Below are positions 24,001 through 34,977 of a stretch of 64,000 bases of DNA, in pieces. Origin of the DNA: Symbiodinium microadriaticum (taxonomy: Eukaryota > Sar > Dinophyceae > Suessiales > Symbiodiniaceae). Position 1 is the stretch's first letter; the number at the start of each line of letters is the position of its first letter. The position numbers were made by a program, and so were the translations under genes. Under the pieces are notes generated by a model, which had not been told where the DNA came from, did no database searches, and worked only from the letters and a program-made list of their open reading frames with translations. Where the stretch lies: positions 62,950 through 126,949 of the forward strand of contig LSRX01000283.1 of NCBI GenBank assembly GCA_001939145.1. Reading direction: 5' to 3'.

Positions 24001-24873
24001 CGCAGCCCGCAATCAACACCGAGGCAGGACCGCCAAACTCCCGAAGCATCGAGACAGAACATGAGGTTCTTGCAAGCGTGGAGCTTGTTCCAAGTTGCCC
24101 CCTCCCCTTCCCAAAACACCATCGAACTTACTAAAGATTAAGTCGCTTGCGACGGAGCCAACGGCCCCGCAACGGCAGAGACCCCCACATGGCTCCAGGT
24201 TCCAGGCCGGACACGCTAGGAAACTGGCCTTTGGGTGGGGGGCTGCGAGGAAGGTTGCGCGGAAGTCCGCGCAACCTCAGGCACACTTGCAAAATAGTGC
24301 TGCTCAGGGAGCTAAAGCGAGCTCGAAACCATCAATTCAAGACTCGACCTTTGTGTGCAGGTGCCATGTCGTCGGTTTGTTGCTATGACGGTACTGTGGC
24401 AGTACGAAAGCTCTGCAACACCACATGGCAACGGAGCCCAAATCTAGCTCGTTCGGCCCAAAGTCCGCAACCTTGAAAGAGTGACGCGGCTGAACTGTCA
24501 CTGAAATCGAGTTGATTCGACCATCTCGAACTCTCCGTCAAGTCCCTGGCGGCGGCAGCACGCCGCGTGCAGCACAGGGAGGACCACGGCCGCGGCTCCG
24601 GAGGAGCAGCTGGCCATCATTTTGCTGCTGGTGTCGGGCAGGGTCTCGAGTGTAGTATGCTGTATGTTCACACTTGCGGGTTTTGTTGGGACGGGGTGGA
24701 GAGGTTCAGGGTCTTGGAGGGCAGACAAACATCGTCTCGAATCTGGCTGGTTCATCAGGCGCTTCGGACAAAGACGCTCTGGCCCGCCAAGCCATATTCG
24801 TGAGTTTGAAACACAAGCAAGCCCAAGCCCATAGCTGCATTCTGTGCCTTGCCCTTACCTTTGCCTTTGCCCT
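21028..24873. other. Unresolved stretch, minus-strand coding signal and small repeats
   Basis: Coding-like minus-strand frames: 21,809-22,195 (EVRQSSEELQHLQPQSSQQ after AG), 22,649-22,930 (ATG, MKKDILVLGCDLRISFALK) and 23,560-23,814 (PLKAVIPGSAKERLRGLFK). An alternative frame at about 22,200 begins MAGAKGGKTVFRRATTS. CA or TG microsatellites occur at 21,676-21,690 and 21,780-21,799. Exon borders not resolved. Confidence 0.3.
24252..24277. repeat. Short perfect hairpin, 12-bp arms
   Basis: AGGTTGCGCGGA and its exact reverse complement are separated by only two bases, a near-perfect palindrome in GC-rich DNA. No function is assigned. Confidence 0.85.
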
Positions 24874-25366
24874 TCAGTGGCCGCAAGGGTGTCCTCGGAG
24901 TATCAGCTGCGTCGTTTTGGAAGGGCGTGGGAGCTTGGGGGAAACTTCACGTTTGCGGATGTCATCAATCTGCGCCCAAAACAAGGCTTTGGGAGCAGCG
25001 AGTTGAGTTTTCTGCAATGATGTGAGCTCCGGGCGGGGCGTCGCAGACGACGTCGTCGCCCTAAGCGAGCGGTTCAACCACACAAAAGGCTGAGCAACTC
25101 TCGGACACGGAGAGAAGAAGCTCTGGCAGCTCAGGTCTGCTGCTTCTTATGAAGTTATGAACTGAACTCAGCAATGAAAGATTCCGGTTGCAGCTGGTGC
25201 CTCTTTCGCGTTAATCCTAGAAATCGTATCATTGTGACTGGGCCCACCGAAGCCCCCACCTGTACGATGCTTGCAGGGATTGTCCAGGACAGCATGAACT
25301 CCAAGCACATTCAAAGCATATCGTGTCAATGAGACCAGCAACTAACTTACACCCCCTCCGATGATG

Positions 25367-25570
25367 TCAGGCCCGGGCGTCGCTGACTTCATCTGGTGCC
25401 GACACGTCCATAGGCAGCTCGACCAGCGCGTCAGCGCCGTAATCCTTGACGTGGAGTGGGCTGCTAGCATCTGCTAGTGGTTTGACTCCTGCACGGATTC
25501 CAAGGCCATACTTTCGCTGGTTCAGAAACACTTCTATGGTAGGCCCTGAGCTTCTCTCTGCAACACCCAA
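25367..25570 (-). CDS. Possible last exon with natural stop
   Basis: The minus-strand frame after GGTGTTGCAG|AG (about 25,584) continues ERSSGPTIEVFLNQRKYGLG and includes VKDYGADALVELPMDVSAPD, ending in TGA at 25,367. Content is protein-like throughout, and no low-complexity repeat contributes. If correct it would be the 3-prime end of a gene whose upstream exons are the candidates at 26.2-28.5 kb. Coding-like frames resume further left (24,874-25,083, LQKTQLAAPKALFWAQIDD), so it could also be an internal exon. Confidence 0.35.
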   Translation of the reverse strand: MGVAERSSGPTIEVFLNQRKYGLGIRAGVKPLADASSPLHVKDYGADALVELPMDVSAPDEVSDARA

Positions 25571-26184
25571 GCCCGCTGGGTGGAACCCAAGTCCCGGGCT
25601 GTGTCGCTGGACGAGGACCTTTCTTTGGGCGTGGCACGAGCAGCTGTGTTACAAAGGCCCGCTAGGCACACACAACTCCAACATCCACGGCCAAGCTCGT
25701 CCAACTGTCTGCGGACCCAGCAGATTACGCCATTGCGTACTACATGTGCAGGGCTGCGCACACCCCCGTTGCGATGCACTTGAAAGAACAGCTTCATCGT
25801 GTCGCCAGTACGTGAAGCCCCACGTGTGCGCCCAGACAACATCTTTTGGCTGCCCGGCGAGGAGCTGCCCATGAGTCCCACAACCTCCCCTTCGGCCAGC
25901 ACCTGTGAGAGTTCGGGCAGGGCTGGGCCTTTTGTGGATGTGTCAAAGACCTCGCTCCGTCTTTCCAAGATTCGAAAACCCCGGGCACCGTAGCCCAGCA
26001 TACCGCCAAACGGGGCCAATGAGGAGCCGGTTTCTGCCCCGAAGCTTGACACCGCACTACTGCTCGAATTGTACGTGTCGCAACATGGAAAGCGTAGAGT
26101 TCCGGGCTCAGAGATGCAGCGGCAAGGCCCAATGATGCGTCCAGCGTGTTTTTCAAGCGCGGAAACACAAGTTGCTGCCTCTAC

Positions 26185-26208
26185 CTCCTCGTCAATGTCA
26201 ACCATCTC
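26185..26208 (-). CDS. Micro-exon candidate, 8 codons
   Basis: Minus strand: CATGAGAG|GAG, codons EMVDIDEE, then GAG|GTAGAG. Very short, so the call rests mainly on its place among stronger neighbours on the same strand. Confidence 0.25.
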
Positions 26209-26561
26209 CTCTCATGGAAGTGCGAAAGTTTTTGCTTCGTTGCTCAAGCACGACAGCCAGGGTTTCGGATCTATATCTCTTCGGCCCTGCACACCAAGCT
26301 TAGTGAGGCTTAGGTGCCATCTCCATGCCTGCGCAAGATGGTGCCACGGCAAAGTCAGTACTGCCCTCACTCCATGCATGAACTCACCAGGACGGCTTGC
26401 ATTTTCATCGCAACTCGTGAATGTCTTTTTGGCATGCTTCTCTCACCGGGTGTGCCATGAAAGTTTAGTTGGCAGAGTAACATGATCTGTATTCAGAAGA
26501 GGTACATAAAGCACAATAGACCCCAACGCGCATTGCGCATTCAGGAGGAGGGGTCGGAAAC

Positions 26562-26622
26562 TGTCTTTGAAACACACAGACTCTCGCTCCTCCTCTTCCT
26601 CCTCCTCGATGAAGGTTTCAGC
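26562..26622 (-). CDS. Exon candidate, Glu-rich (partial gene)
   Basis: Minus strand: GGGCTGCAG|G acceptor, 20 codons (AETFIEEEEEEERESVCFKD) plus one base, then ACA|GTTTCC. The poly-Glu run is coded by mixed GAG and GAA. Acidic runs like this pair naturally with the Lys-rich exon candidates 0.5-1.1 kb upstream in the same direction. Confidence 0.45.
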
Positions 26623-26955
26623 CTGCAGCCCAGCGCGGTTTCCGGAGAATGGCCCAAACAGCTCCCTGAGCGCACAAACCTTGGGCATCTTGGGCCCGAC
26701 TGTCAAGATTCCTTCGAAAACGGCTTCAGCGCCGCATCGCGCCTACGACTCTGTTCTCTCGGGGGGGGGATTTGCTGACTAAGCAAGGAGGGCACGACTC
26801 CCGGTCCGCATACCGTTTGAATGATGGCTGGTTGCACTAGGGCGCTGGGACACCGACTTAGAGCCAGGCCCGAACCTGCGATGTCTCGGAAAGCCCAAAC
26901 TCTCACGATGAAGCCCTGCCCCAAGAGGCGAACCTTTATACGGAATTGAATTTAC

Positions 26956-27068
26956 TCTCCAGCTCTGGGGCCAATTTCCGGGCAACGAGCGAAGCCTCTG
27001 CTGCGTCTGCTTCAGGCTTTGGTCGCTTCGGCAGTTGGCTCTGCTTCTCCTCTGGATGGGATTCAGCA
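26956..27068 (-). CDS. Exon candidate, charged helical segment (partial gene)
   Basis: Minus strand: GACCCAG|T acceptor, one base, then AESHPEEKQSQLPKRPKPE and ADAAEASLVARKLAPELE, closing at AGA|GTAAAT, a good GT donor. The phase needed here does not match a phase-0 end of the Lys-rich exon just upstream, so one border or an intervening exon is still missing. Confidence 0.45.
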
Positions 27069-27151
27069 CTGGGTCGTCATCAAAGCTATCTGAAACTGCT
27101 CAACAGATTGTTCAAACTTGAACCCCGGCTGACCAAATCATGGAGGAGGGC

Positions 27152-27190
27152 CTTCTTCTCCTTCTTTTTCTCTTTCCTTTTCTCCTTGTC
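27152..27190 (-). CDS. Lys/Glu-rich micro-exon candidate
   Basis: Minus strand: GGAAG|GACAAGG, 13 codons DKEKRKEKKKEKK, then AAG|GCCCTC. An alternative acceptor four bases earlier (CTACAG|GAAG) would change the phase. In the other orientation the same bases are a pyrimidine tract ending in CTGTAG, so a plus-strand splice acceptor is the rival reading. Confidence 0.4.
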
Positions 27191-27510
27191 CTTCCTGTAG
27201 TTCAGACCGACACAACAACCACTGAGAACACGAATGCCGCGAAGTGAGGCTGTCGCTTCCTCCGAGCACAGTGTGCCCTTGAAATTCCGATCTTTGTCAG
27301 GGTGAGACTCAGAGGAGCAATCTGAAATGCTCTCAGAGAGTCTCTGAGCCGTTTCGGGTTCGTCGAAGGCTGAGGGCTGGGCTTCTTCTCCTTCTTCTCT
27401 TTGCCTCCTTCCGCTCCTCGGAACGTCCATCGGGAATTCATACAATCGGAGCACTCTGCGGGAAGGTTGGCAAGACATGATGCATCGACGCGGGGGCAAC
27501 AGTCCGTCGC

Positions 27511-27550
27511 GGTCTTTCTTCAGCTTTTTCTCTTTCTTTTCTTTTTTGTC
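27511..27550 (-). CDS. Lys/Glu-rich micro-exon candidate
   Basis: Minus strand: GCACATCAG|GACAAAAAAG, reading DKKEKKEKKLKKD, then ACC|GCGACG, or a GA donor three codon bases earlier. It starts with the same ten exon bases as the candidate at 27,715-27,744. Confidence 0.4.
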
Positions 27551-27714
27551 CTGATGTGCTACATGCGAGCTCAGCTCTTGTGCTGTTGCCTTGCCGGCCG
27601 TCGCGCATGCTGAAATCGTCTGGGCAGAAGCCTTCAACATGCGCACCACTGCACCAGGCAGCTTGGAGCTACCCCTGCAACATCCTGCAAGACAAGGACA
27701 CGACTCGGAAGCGC

Positions 27715-27744
27715 CTTTTTGTCTTTCTTCTTATCTTTTTTGTC
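27715..27744 (-). CDS. Lys/Asp-rich micro-exon candidate, 10 codons
   Basis: Minus strand: GACAACCAG|GACAAAAAAG, exactly 30 bp coding DKKDKKKDKK, then AAG|GCGCTT. Exact phase 0 at both ends and a GC donor. The acceptor-exon junction is shared with the next copy 194 bp downstream, which suggests exon duplication. Confidence 0.4.
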
Positions 27745-28069
27745 CTGGTTGTCACATGTCGTTCCCGCCAGGTTCTGTGGCCGCATCAAGAAAAGCTGCC
27801 ACATTGCTCTGCTCTCCACCGAATATGTTTTTGGAGGACGAACTACTTAAGTTCCAGACTGCTGGACGGAAAAAGGTTGCAAGTCTGTTCCGGGAGCTTG
27901 GTCATGAGTGTTCTCCTACCTCTTTTACTGATCTGCTTCTCGTCCCAGCCGTCCAAACCGCAACAACAGTAGCCTGGCAAGCTCTAAACTCACGATACTC
28001 AGGACAAGAACACACACACAGTACAAATCCTGAATGGAGAAGCACTTCTTGGCCTAAAGCCGAGCGCAC

Positions 28070-28120
28070 CTTCTTGGCTTCGTCGGAAGGCACTTTGGCC
28101 TCGCCTTCGCTGGGTGGGGC
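28070..28120 (-). CDS. Exon candidate, 17 codons, GT donor (partial gene)
   Basis: Minus strand: CGGTCCCAG|GCC, 17 whole codons APPSEGEAKVPSDEAKK, then AAG|GTGCGC. It has a clean AG|G start, phase 0 at both ends, strong coding composition and the same Lys-rich flavour as the micro-exons 300-1,000 bp downstream. One of the better supported exons. Confidence 0.5.
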
Positions 28121-28362
28121 CTGGGACCGTGCAAGGACTCGACGAAGACTTCTGGCGGACCTCCCTAGCAGCTCTAGCAATGTGAGGTCTACCGATCGGT
28201 ACTAGTAGGAGCTAATAGGAGCTATGCACGCCAGATCAATTTCGATCAAGAGCTGGAGACCGGAGACTAACTCCAAGCAAGACACGGTCAAGATCTCCGT
28301 CGCGGCTGCTTTGACCTGGCCACAGGATACCACAGCAAAGCGCACTTTCAGAGCAGGGAGAC

Positions 28363-28455
28363 CCTGAAGCCCGACTCTACGGATTCTCTCTTCAGCCCCT
28401 TGAGCCATGGCCTTGGCCAACTTCTCCGCGAAGGGGACTTGCGATGCCAACACCT
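28363..28455 (-). CDS. Exon candidate, amphipathic helix (partial gene)
   Basis: Minus strand: GATGAAGCAG|AG, two bases plus 30 codons (VLASQVPFAEKLAKAMAQG, then AEERIRRVGLQ) plus one base, then G|GTCTCC. Looks like part of a helical protein. Together with the exon at 28,070 it supports a leftward-read gene extending to at least 28.5 kb. Confidence 0.45.
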
Positions 28456-29944
28456 CTGCTTCATCGCTTCGCCGAGTAAGGCGTAAACAAAAAGGCTTTG
28501 AGGACTTCGGAAAGTTGGGGTGCTGGGTCCGGCTTATTCTGAGAGTGAGAACGGCGATCTAGCAACAGTTCATACCATGTGTTGGTCGCGTTCCGGAGAC
28601 ACCACGCCCAGAAAAGGAGGGCACTAGGAAGCACGTCCAATGTTGAAGTTCCCTATGTACCGGAGGAGGCGCGGCTGCCACGACGTCGGGTCAATCTCGC
28701 TTCCTCGTTCCGCTGTGCTCCCAAGACTGAGAATCAATGAGCGAGTGAGTCGAAATTGTTGAAAGGACACACAGCTTACAAGCTACCAGGAGCTTGTTCG
28801 CCTCAAACAAGTGGGGGTTTGTCTACCGACGGCAGCGCCAGACCAAGAGACCAAGAAAATTGCGACTAAGCCAACACGAGCCGCAACTAAACACGCAGTG
28901 CCAGGTACTCCTAGTCTCCCATCTTCCGTATCTTCGGCTCTCTCCTAAACAACGTATACAAGTATTGGGCTCGGACTGAGCGCATGTTCATGGCATCGAT
29001 GATCGGCGCCTGAAGCAATTTTCAGGCTTCTCCGCAGTGGTGCGAGTAAGTGGACAGCTCTCCAAGGGATCGTGCAACGACGGCTTTTCTTGTGTCATCT
29101 GGGAACCAAGTGCCAACTTTTGTCCGGTTGAGAGCCCTATCTTGGAAAGGTAGGAAGCCTGGCTGACTAGCTGTTACCCGAACCTAGTACCAAGAAGTTG
29201 CATTCAACAGCTCTGCCGCAAGTCCACTCCAGCATGTTTGTGCAGATGTCACACAGACCGCCACGCGGACCTTCGAGCGGAGACCTTGCAGGCTTAGGGC
29301 CTAGGGGGAATTGCAGAGCGCCTGGAACTGCACAGTCCTGGGCCGCAGTGATCCGGAGATTTTCGTAGCGTGCGGGGTCAAACACTGGCAAGGATGCAAT
29401 GATTCGCAAGGCATTTAGATGCCGGTGTTCACTGTTGCAGGAATCTGTCCGTTTCACGCAGCCTGCGGGCCCTGAAGCGTGTTGTACCCTAGCCGAGAGG
29501 GCCGAGGCCATGACATCTCTTCAACCTTGGCATTGTCCACATGAGACTTCGCCTTCACAGAGACCAAACAATATCTCACCGTAAGAAACCGCTTAGTACC
29601 TTAGCCGAGTGCCCATGGTCGGGCTTCAGGCCGTTTGGGGTCGGAGAGGCTCTGAGCTTTCGGTTTTGCTCTCTGCAACGGAGCTTAACAACCACTGTCT
29701 GGTTGCTTCGCTCCATGAACACGGAGGCACTGCCGAAAGGCCATCCGAAAGGGCGTTTGATCTTGCAAATGTTGCGCAACGTTCCTGCACTCGTGGGCGA
29801 GGGTGGCAAGTGGGAGTGCGCCCATAAATATGGAAAGGAAACGTCCGAAGGCTCCCGGAACGAGGCCCTCTGCAACCTCTAGTTTTTCGCATCCGAAGGC
29901 AGAACGGTGGCACCAGTGCAGTTCTTGCCAGGACATGGGGCCGG
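28456..29944. other. Unresolved stretch
   Basis: A minus-strand frame at 29,167-29,511 (114 codons, ATG start, residues RHLNALRIIASLPVFDPAR) and others at 29,576-29,972 look partly coding. No repeats stand out. Confidence 0.25.
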
Positions 29945-30208
29945 CTACGCCTTGCATTCCCAAACCAAACATTCAAGGAGATGCCAACTGTCCTTCCCAG
30001 TCGGTGCTGTAACTTCAGGGGCTCGGCTTACATGTATCAAGGCCTCTGTGAACACGAGCACCCGGTCGTCATCCACAAGGAAAGACCGCTGCATCTTTAC
30101 AACCTGAGGTGGCACCAAGCTTGTCTTCGCAAAAAGCCTCTGGCTCACAAAGATCACCATCCAAAGCACAGCCGTCATCCTCAAGACTGCTCGTGGAAGA
30201 GTCTTCAT
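29945..30208 (-). CDS. Possible first exon with signal peptide
   Basis: Minus-strand ATG at 30,208 opens MKTLPRAVLRMTAVLWMVIF then VSQRLFA, a good signal peptide or signal anchor, followed by KTSLVPPQ and a soluble region (SFLVDDDRVLVFTEALIHV). After the codons for PPQ the sequence CAG|GTTGTA could be a donor, so the exon may end at about 30,118; otherwise the frame stays open to 29,945. This is an attractive gene start for the exons at 25.4-28.5 kb. No family recognised. Confidence 0.4.
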   Translation of the reverse strand: MKTLPRAVLRMTAVLWMVIFVSQRLFAKTSLVPPQVVKMQRSFLVDDDRVLVFTEALIHVSRAPEVTAPTGKDSWHLLECLVWECKA

Positions 30209-32636
30209 TGTGGTAGTTGGTCTGTGCCCTCTGTGCTGGCAACCGGAGGACACACAACTACGACCCGACCACCTCGCCCTCACGGATACCCACGTCCCAA
30301 AACACCAAAGCTTGCTGTACTAGCAGGCGCATGTACGATCCTATACAGTGCACTGCATGCACTAAGTAGCATTGTACGATTCAGTCTCGTTGCAAGATGC
30401 TCTCATCGGATGCTTACAAGTTGCTTGACGATACGACCCGAACTCAAGGCACGAAGTCATCGCCATACTGCTATACAGTCAGCATCATCACCACCATGAC
30501 AGAAGCAGTCGCAGTGGGGTGCAAGCTGAGTGCCTCGCATGAGCAACCTTGGTCTCCTGTGAAAGGGGCTTCGGGCTATGGTTTGGAGTTCATGAGCAAA
30601 TGATACTACAAGTCGTATGTGGCGTCGACACTTCAGCGATTTGAGTTTGAGAGGCCAGGTCTGTGCAGCACGGATTTACGGGTGTCGATTATTTGCCGGG
30701 TAGGTCAATGCTCCCACATGCAGATATCGAGCCAGTCGTGCTTTTGGAAAATGCGCTGAACGCTTCATCGACTCATACTGCTGCTGAAACTGCAGGTTCA
30801 TGCACTCCACTCGGCTGTACTCCCAGATTTTGATTTGGTTTACAATGTAATAAAGGTTTTCTGAGTTTTGTGCGTGGCAACTGTAAGCCTGTGTTTGATT
30901 CACGGAGCGTTGCGTCCTTGAACTCAACGAGGCCGAAGGTTTGACCTTCAGCACCACGGCAAAGAGGACTCTGTGCGCAAGTAGTGTTTCTGCATGGGAT
31001 GTTCATGGGGAGACGAGCCCAGTACACACATTCTGAATGCATCACATGCATGCTTCGGAGGGTTGCTAGGCCGAATGAATAAAGACAGGTGAAGTCGTTC
31101 CGCGATGCTCGTGGCGAAAGGCGGCGCCGATCGAAACTTGCGCTGCCGCTGCGAAATGGCATGCTTCTGATCGACTTCGCTGCTGGGCTCCAGCTAGGCT
31201 CCATGCTACAGGGCTGTGTGAGTACGATGGAAATGCTCGACGATTGGAAACAACGGGATTTCGCCCTGCCAAGCCTTGGGGCCAGTTCCGACCTGCTGAG
31301 GCTAGGACCGTCTGCGTCCTTGTCTATCCTGCATGGTGCCCACCATCCCACTTCCGTGCTCCGATTGCGAGCTGTCTTGCGCACTTCGGTTGTTCATGTG
31401 CTATTGGGAAGGGGGCGGCTTGATGAAGCTGCCGTTCTACCCATGTGGGAGCCTCCAAGAGCTGCATCCACATCTCCTAAATGGCCTCTAGGAGTGTCTC
31501 ACAAAGTAGACCACACCTATGGACTCCCTCTCGTGCCCGTGGCTTTGCTTCTTCAAGAAGCGCTCTAGCAGACTCTAGCCAGCTGTGGCTTGCTGTGCTG
31601 CAGTGGTGCGGTCGTGCCAAGAACGTTGTCTTCTGCAAGACCCCAACGAGTCAGCAGAAGGCTTCGTCAGCGTGGCGTACTTTCGAGATCTTCGCGGCAG
31701 CCTACGATGCATCAGACCCTCAAGCAGGTTTTCCAAAAAACCCCGTGAACCGGCCGATTTGTGGACTGGCAAAGTTTGGAACGACAGCACAACGCGAACA
31801 AACAAAGGTTACCGGAAAAGCTTTTGCACTCAAGCGCCGGAACCCACGGAGACATTGTTTGGTTGCTAGGCCTGAAACTTCGAAATATTCTGCGAACCTC
31901 AGCTCCAAAATCTCATTCCCTCAACCCCAATTCGCGAACGACACCGAGCTCCTCAGGGTCTCCACCTCGCCCCAGCCTTCGCACAGCTTCCTGGCAAGGG
32001 TGGTGCCCTCATTTTGCGGTCTAAGGACGGCGGCTGCCATTTACTGCTTCATCGGGATGGAGAAAATAGAGGCCCTGGAACAGGAAGATTGTGACACCAT
32101 GTTAGAGCTTTCACACTAGATTAGATTGGTTGGCTCCCCAGCTCTCCCGAAAGGTTTGGCCCTGCCTGATTGATTCAGGATCTGTGTCCTCTGCCAGGCC
32201 GGCGATGTGGCATGTCCTCAAGCGGAGCTCCTGCAGAGACTGTGTGCGGACTTGCATCTATGCACCCATGTGTACGCACATGTATACACTTCCTTTGTAT
32301 CCGTACTCACACTTGCAGCCCCCTCACGGGACTTTGGATGGATAGACGGCTGCGGAAACCACCACTTCCGTTTCGCAGGCTGTCTGAGAAAGTTTGGACG
32401 TCAGAGTTTAGCCATTCGAGATCATTAATTCAATCAGACCTCGACCACCACATCGGGTCGGGCTTCTTCAGCTGTTGGGTGCCGCAGCAACAAGTGCCGG
32501 AATTTCCTGTATCTTGACCTCGACAACACAATCAGCCTGCAACACGTCTGTCGAGACGTTTCTCGCATTTTCTGTGAAACAGCATGAATTGTTCGAGGAG
32601 AATGCAGACGCTTGAGTCGCCTGCTATTTGGGCATC
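30209..32636. other. Unresolved stretch, minus-strand coding signal
   Basis: Minus-strand frames at 30,676-30,957 (residues NQIKIWEYSRVECMNLQFQ) and 31,720-31,908 (MELRFAEYFEVSGLATKQ) look coding, with unclear borders. A 203-codon minus ORF at 30,773-31,384 overlaps them in another frame. Confidence 0.25.
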
Positions 32637-32930
32637 ATGGCGCATGAAAAGCAAGTTCTCCCAGATTTTGATTCAAACCTCCCACCTGAATCGGATGACA
32701 ATTTTGGCAACATCCATTCTACATCAGAAAATGAGAACATAAGTGATCAGATCCCTCATTCTGATCGGCTGGTGGACACATCGGACATTGCAGAGAGCCA
32801 CTCCGAGAACGTTGGGAATTCCATTCACTTGTCCGACCAATGCGCAGACACGATGGACGTGATCGACAGCCACTCCGAAAACATGGGTCTGATCAACCAC
32901 CTGTACCTGCAAAGTGATGAAGAACGTTAA
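32637..32930 (+). CDS. Acidic repeat-containing small protein or exon, 97 aa
   Basis: From ATG at 32,637 the frame is acidic and Ser/His/Asn-rich, ending at TAA 32,928. Its last two thirds are about 2.5 tandem protein repeats beginning with SEN: one of 26 residues starting SENENISDQIPH, one of 24 starting SENVGNSIHLSD, and a truncated one starting SENMGLINHL. The DNA copies are more diverged than the protein, which hints at past selection on the protein. It lies on the strand opposite to the neighbouring exon candidates and could be an independent small gene, a retrocopy (TAA is followed by an A-run) or an exon. Confidence 0.35.
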   Translation: MAHEKQVLPDFDSNLPPESDDNFGNIHSTSENENISDQIPHSDRLVDTSDIAESHSENVGNSIHLSDQCADTMDVIDSHSENMGLINHLYLQSDEER

Positions 32931-33432
32931 AAAAAACATGAAGCAGAATCTAGCATCGTCGCTGTACATTGATTATCCTCGCTGTTGTTTCCTGAACAGT
33001 TTGCAGCAGCCGTGGCTTAAGTGAAATAACGAACAACAACCCCGCATCTCCCCTCTTCTCTGCTTGCCTCTTGCTCTTGCCGAAATCCCACACGTGTGTG
33101 CATGTGTGCATGAATCTGTCAGTCCGTCTCTGTCTGTCCGCCCTTCCTCCGTCCGTGCATCTGTCCATATGTATAATATATGTACACCCATGAGTGACAC
33201 CGCAAGTGCGTCTTCAGCGTTACACAGCGTGTGGACGGGTGAGGTTCGTTCTTGCAGTGCCTCAGGCACGAGTGGCAACTGTCGCCAAGAGTCTTCAAAG
33301 AATCCATTACGGACCAAACTGCAATCAGCCCAACCAGGGACAAATGGGACTTAAGACATGGCGCCTGAATTCACAGCGTGGAAAGCTCTTGAAAGGCCAG
33401 CGGAGCCGAATGGAACAGAGCTGCAGCCCAGC
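32931..33432. other. Stretch without a clear gene
   Basis: Contains a weak TG/TC-rich tract at about 33,090-33,190. No exon borders could be supported. Confidence 0.4.
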
Positions 33433-33503
33433 CCAGGCCTCAGCGGCCTCCTTTGCCTTGCGGACATGCTCTGCCTGTTCCAGGGCTTCAGACTGAGCTT
33501 GGG
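33433..33503 (-). CDS. Exon candidate, coiled-coil-like (partial gene)
   Basis: Minus strand: AAATCCCACAG|CC, then AQAQSEALEQAEHVRKAKEA and AEAW with Ala/Glu/Gln/Lys heptad-like spacing, then TGG|GCTGGG. This composition is very unlikely outside a helical protein segment. The frame remains open past the donor, so the 3-prime border is provisional. Confidence 0.5.
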
Positions 33504-34718
33504 CTGTGGGATTTTCGGACTTTGGGCAAAACGTGTATCACGCGTCGATGGAAACCTGGGATAGCAGTGCACAGCAGCAACTTGTCCGCAAGCCCGGGTT
33601 CAAGCCGAGTGCTCGGACCGTGTGATCGAGCAGAAAACAAAGAAAGCAACCTCAACCACAATATCACACCTCCACTACGGCTGGTCACGCTGCCTGCATC
33701 TCAAATTCTTCATCTGCGAGCTCCTGTTCTGTGGGCCTTGGAGACTAATTATTTTGTTGCTTACTGGCATCAGAACATCGTGATGTAGTGAAACAAAGCG
33801 TAGTTGCTTTGGAAATTCGGATCAGGCTTAACTTGGCCGCTGTGTCAGTTGGCTGGTTCAGTTGATGATGCCTAGGCCTTTATGTCCAACCGAGTCCAAC
33901 CCTATGGCCCTATGCACACGAAAGATCCCATCACAAGAAATGAGGTTCCACGTGAGTCAGAGCTGCTAGTCTGCTAGTCTCTGATGGGCTCACGCGTTTT
34001 GGATTGATTCAAAGGTGTAGTCTCATGCCACTCTTGTTCTCATCCGCAGGTTCTTGCGATATGCCGATGTGGCACGGCTTTGCTTGTGGGAGTCGGCCGA
34101 GACTCTCCTGTTGTCGTCTCGGTTGGCAGTGGTGACCAGCCCGCATGACTTTCGCACCGTCCGCGGGTGTTATACTCTGGAAAGAGCCACGATCTATTCC
34201 GAACATCCACACACGTCGCCAATGAACCACAGGGCATTCTCCCACTGGCGGGTTGCAGGAAGCCCTGCTTTTTCCGCTTCTGAGCCTGATGCGGTCACGC
34301 CTCCATGCCCGTGGCAAATGTGAAAAGAGCTCGCAGCAAGACGCTGAGAGCCAGCGCGCGAGTAACTCTGCGCAGCTTTCACTCTACCAATGTGGGTTTG
34401 CCACCCTTCACTCAAGAGAAGCGGCCTGCTGCGGGACGAGAAGGCTTGCTTCGGGGCAACACTCTCACAATGACCTGGAATCAGATGCAAATGCATTGGT
34501 ATCCACTCGGGTTGCTGTGTGTACATACGGCTTCCTAGGAATGTATTCCACTTCCCAACACCTGCAAACATTCTGCAAGCTGTTTCTAGGTTTCCACCTG
34601 AGGACAAGCGCACATGGTGGAAGAGGGCCGAGCCAACTGTACTGCTCTCAGCAGAAGCATAGAGACCACAAAATTCGTCAACCTAGCACCTAGATCGTTC
34701 CATACCAAAGGACAACAG

Positions 34719-34778
34719 TCATCGTCATCATCATCATCATCATCATCATCATCAACATCATCATCAACATCATCATCA
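34719..34778. repeat. ATC trinucleotide microsatellite
   Basis: About 60 bp of ATC triplets with a few AAC variants. It gives a poly-Ser frame on plus (34,614-34,877), which is not called as a gene. Confidence 0.95.
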
Positions 34779-34873
34779 GTAACACCACAGCCGTTCCAAT
34801 TGCACCACGGTCGCCGTCAGGGCCGGACCGTGGAGAGGAGGGATGCACATAGTCAAACGGAATATGTTTCAAC

Positions 34874-34977
34874 GTGAGCGGAAGCCCCGAAGCGAAGATC
34901 CCGATTCTCACGCAGGATCTTTTCCTTTTTCTGTGCTGACCGAGCGCTGGGCCGTCCGCACTTTGCACTGTCGGTGC
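34874..34977 (-). CDS. Exon candidate, basic segment (partial gene)
   Basis: Minus strand: AACTCAAAG|GC, two bases plus 34 codons (TDSAKCGRPSARSAQKKEK, then ILRENRDLRFGASAH), then CAC|GTTGAA. AG|G start, GT end and exact frame. Function unknown. Confidence 0.5.
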
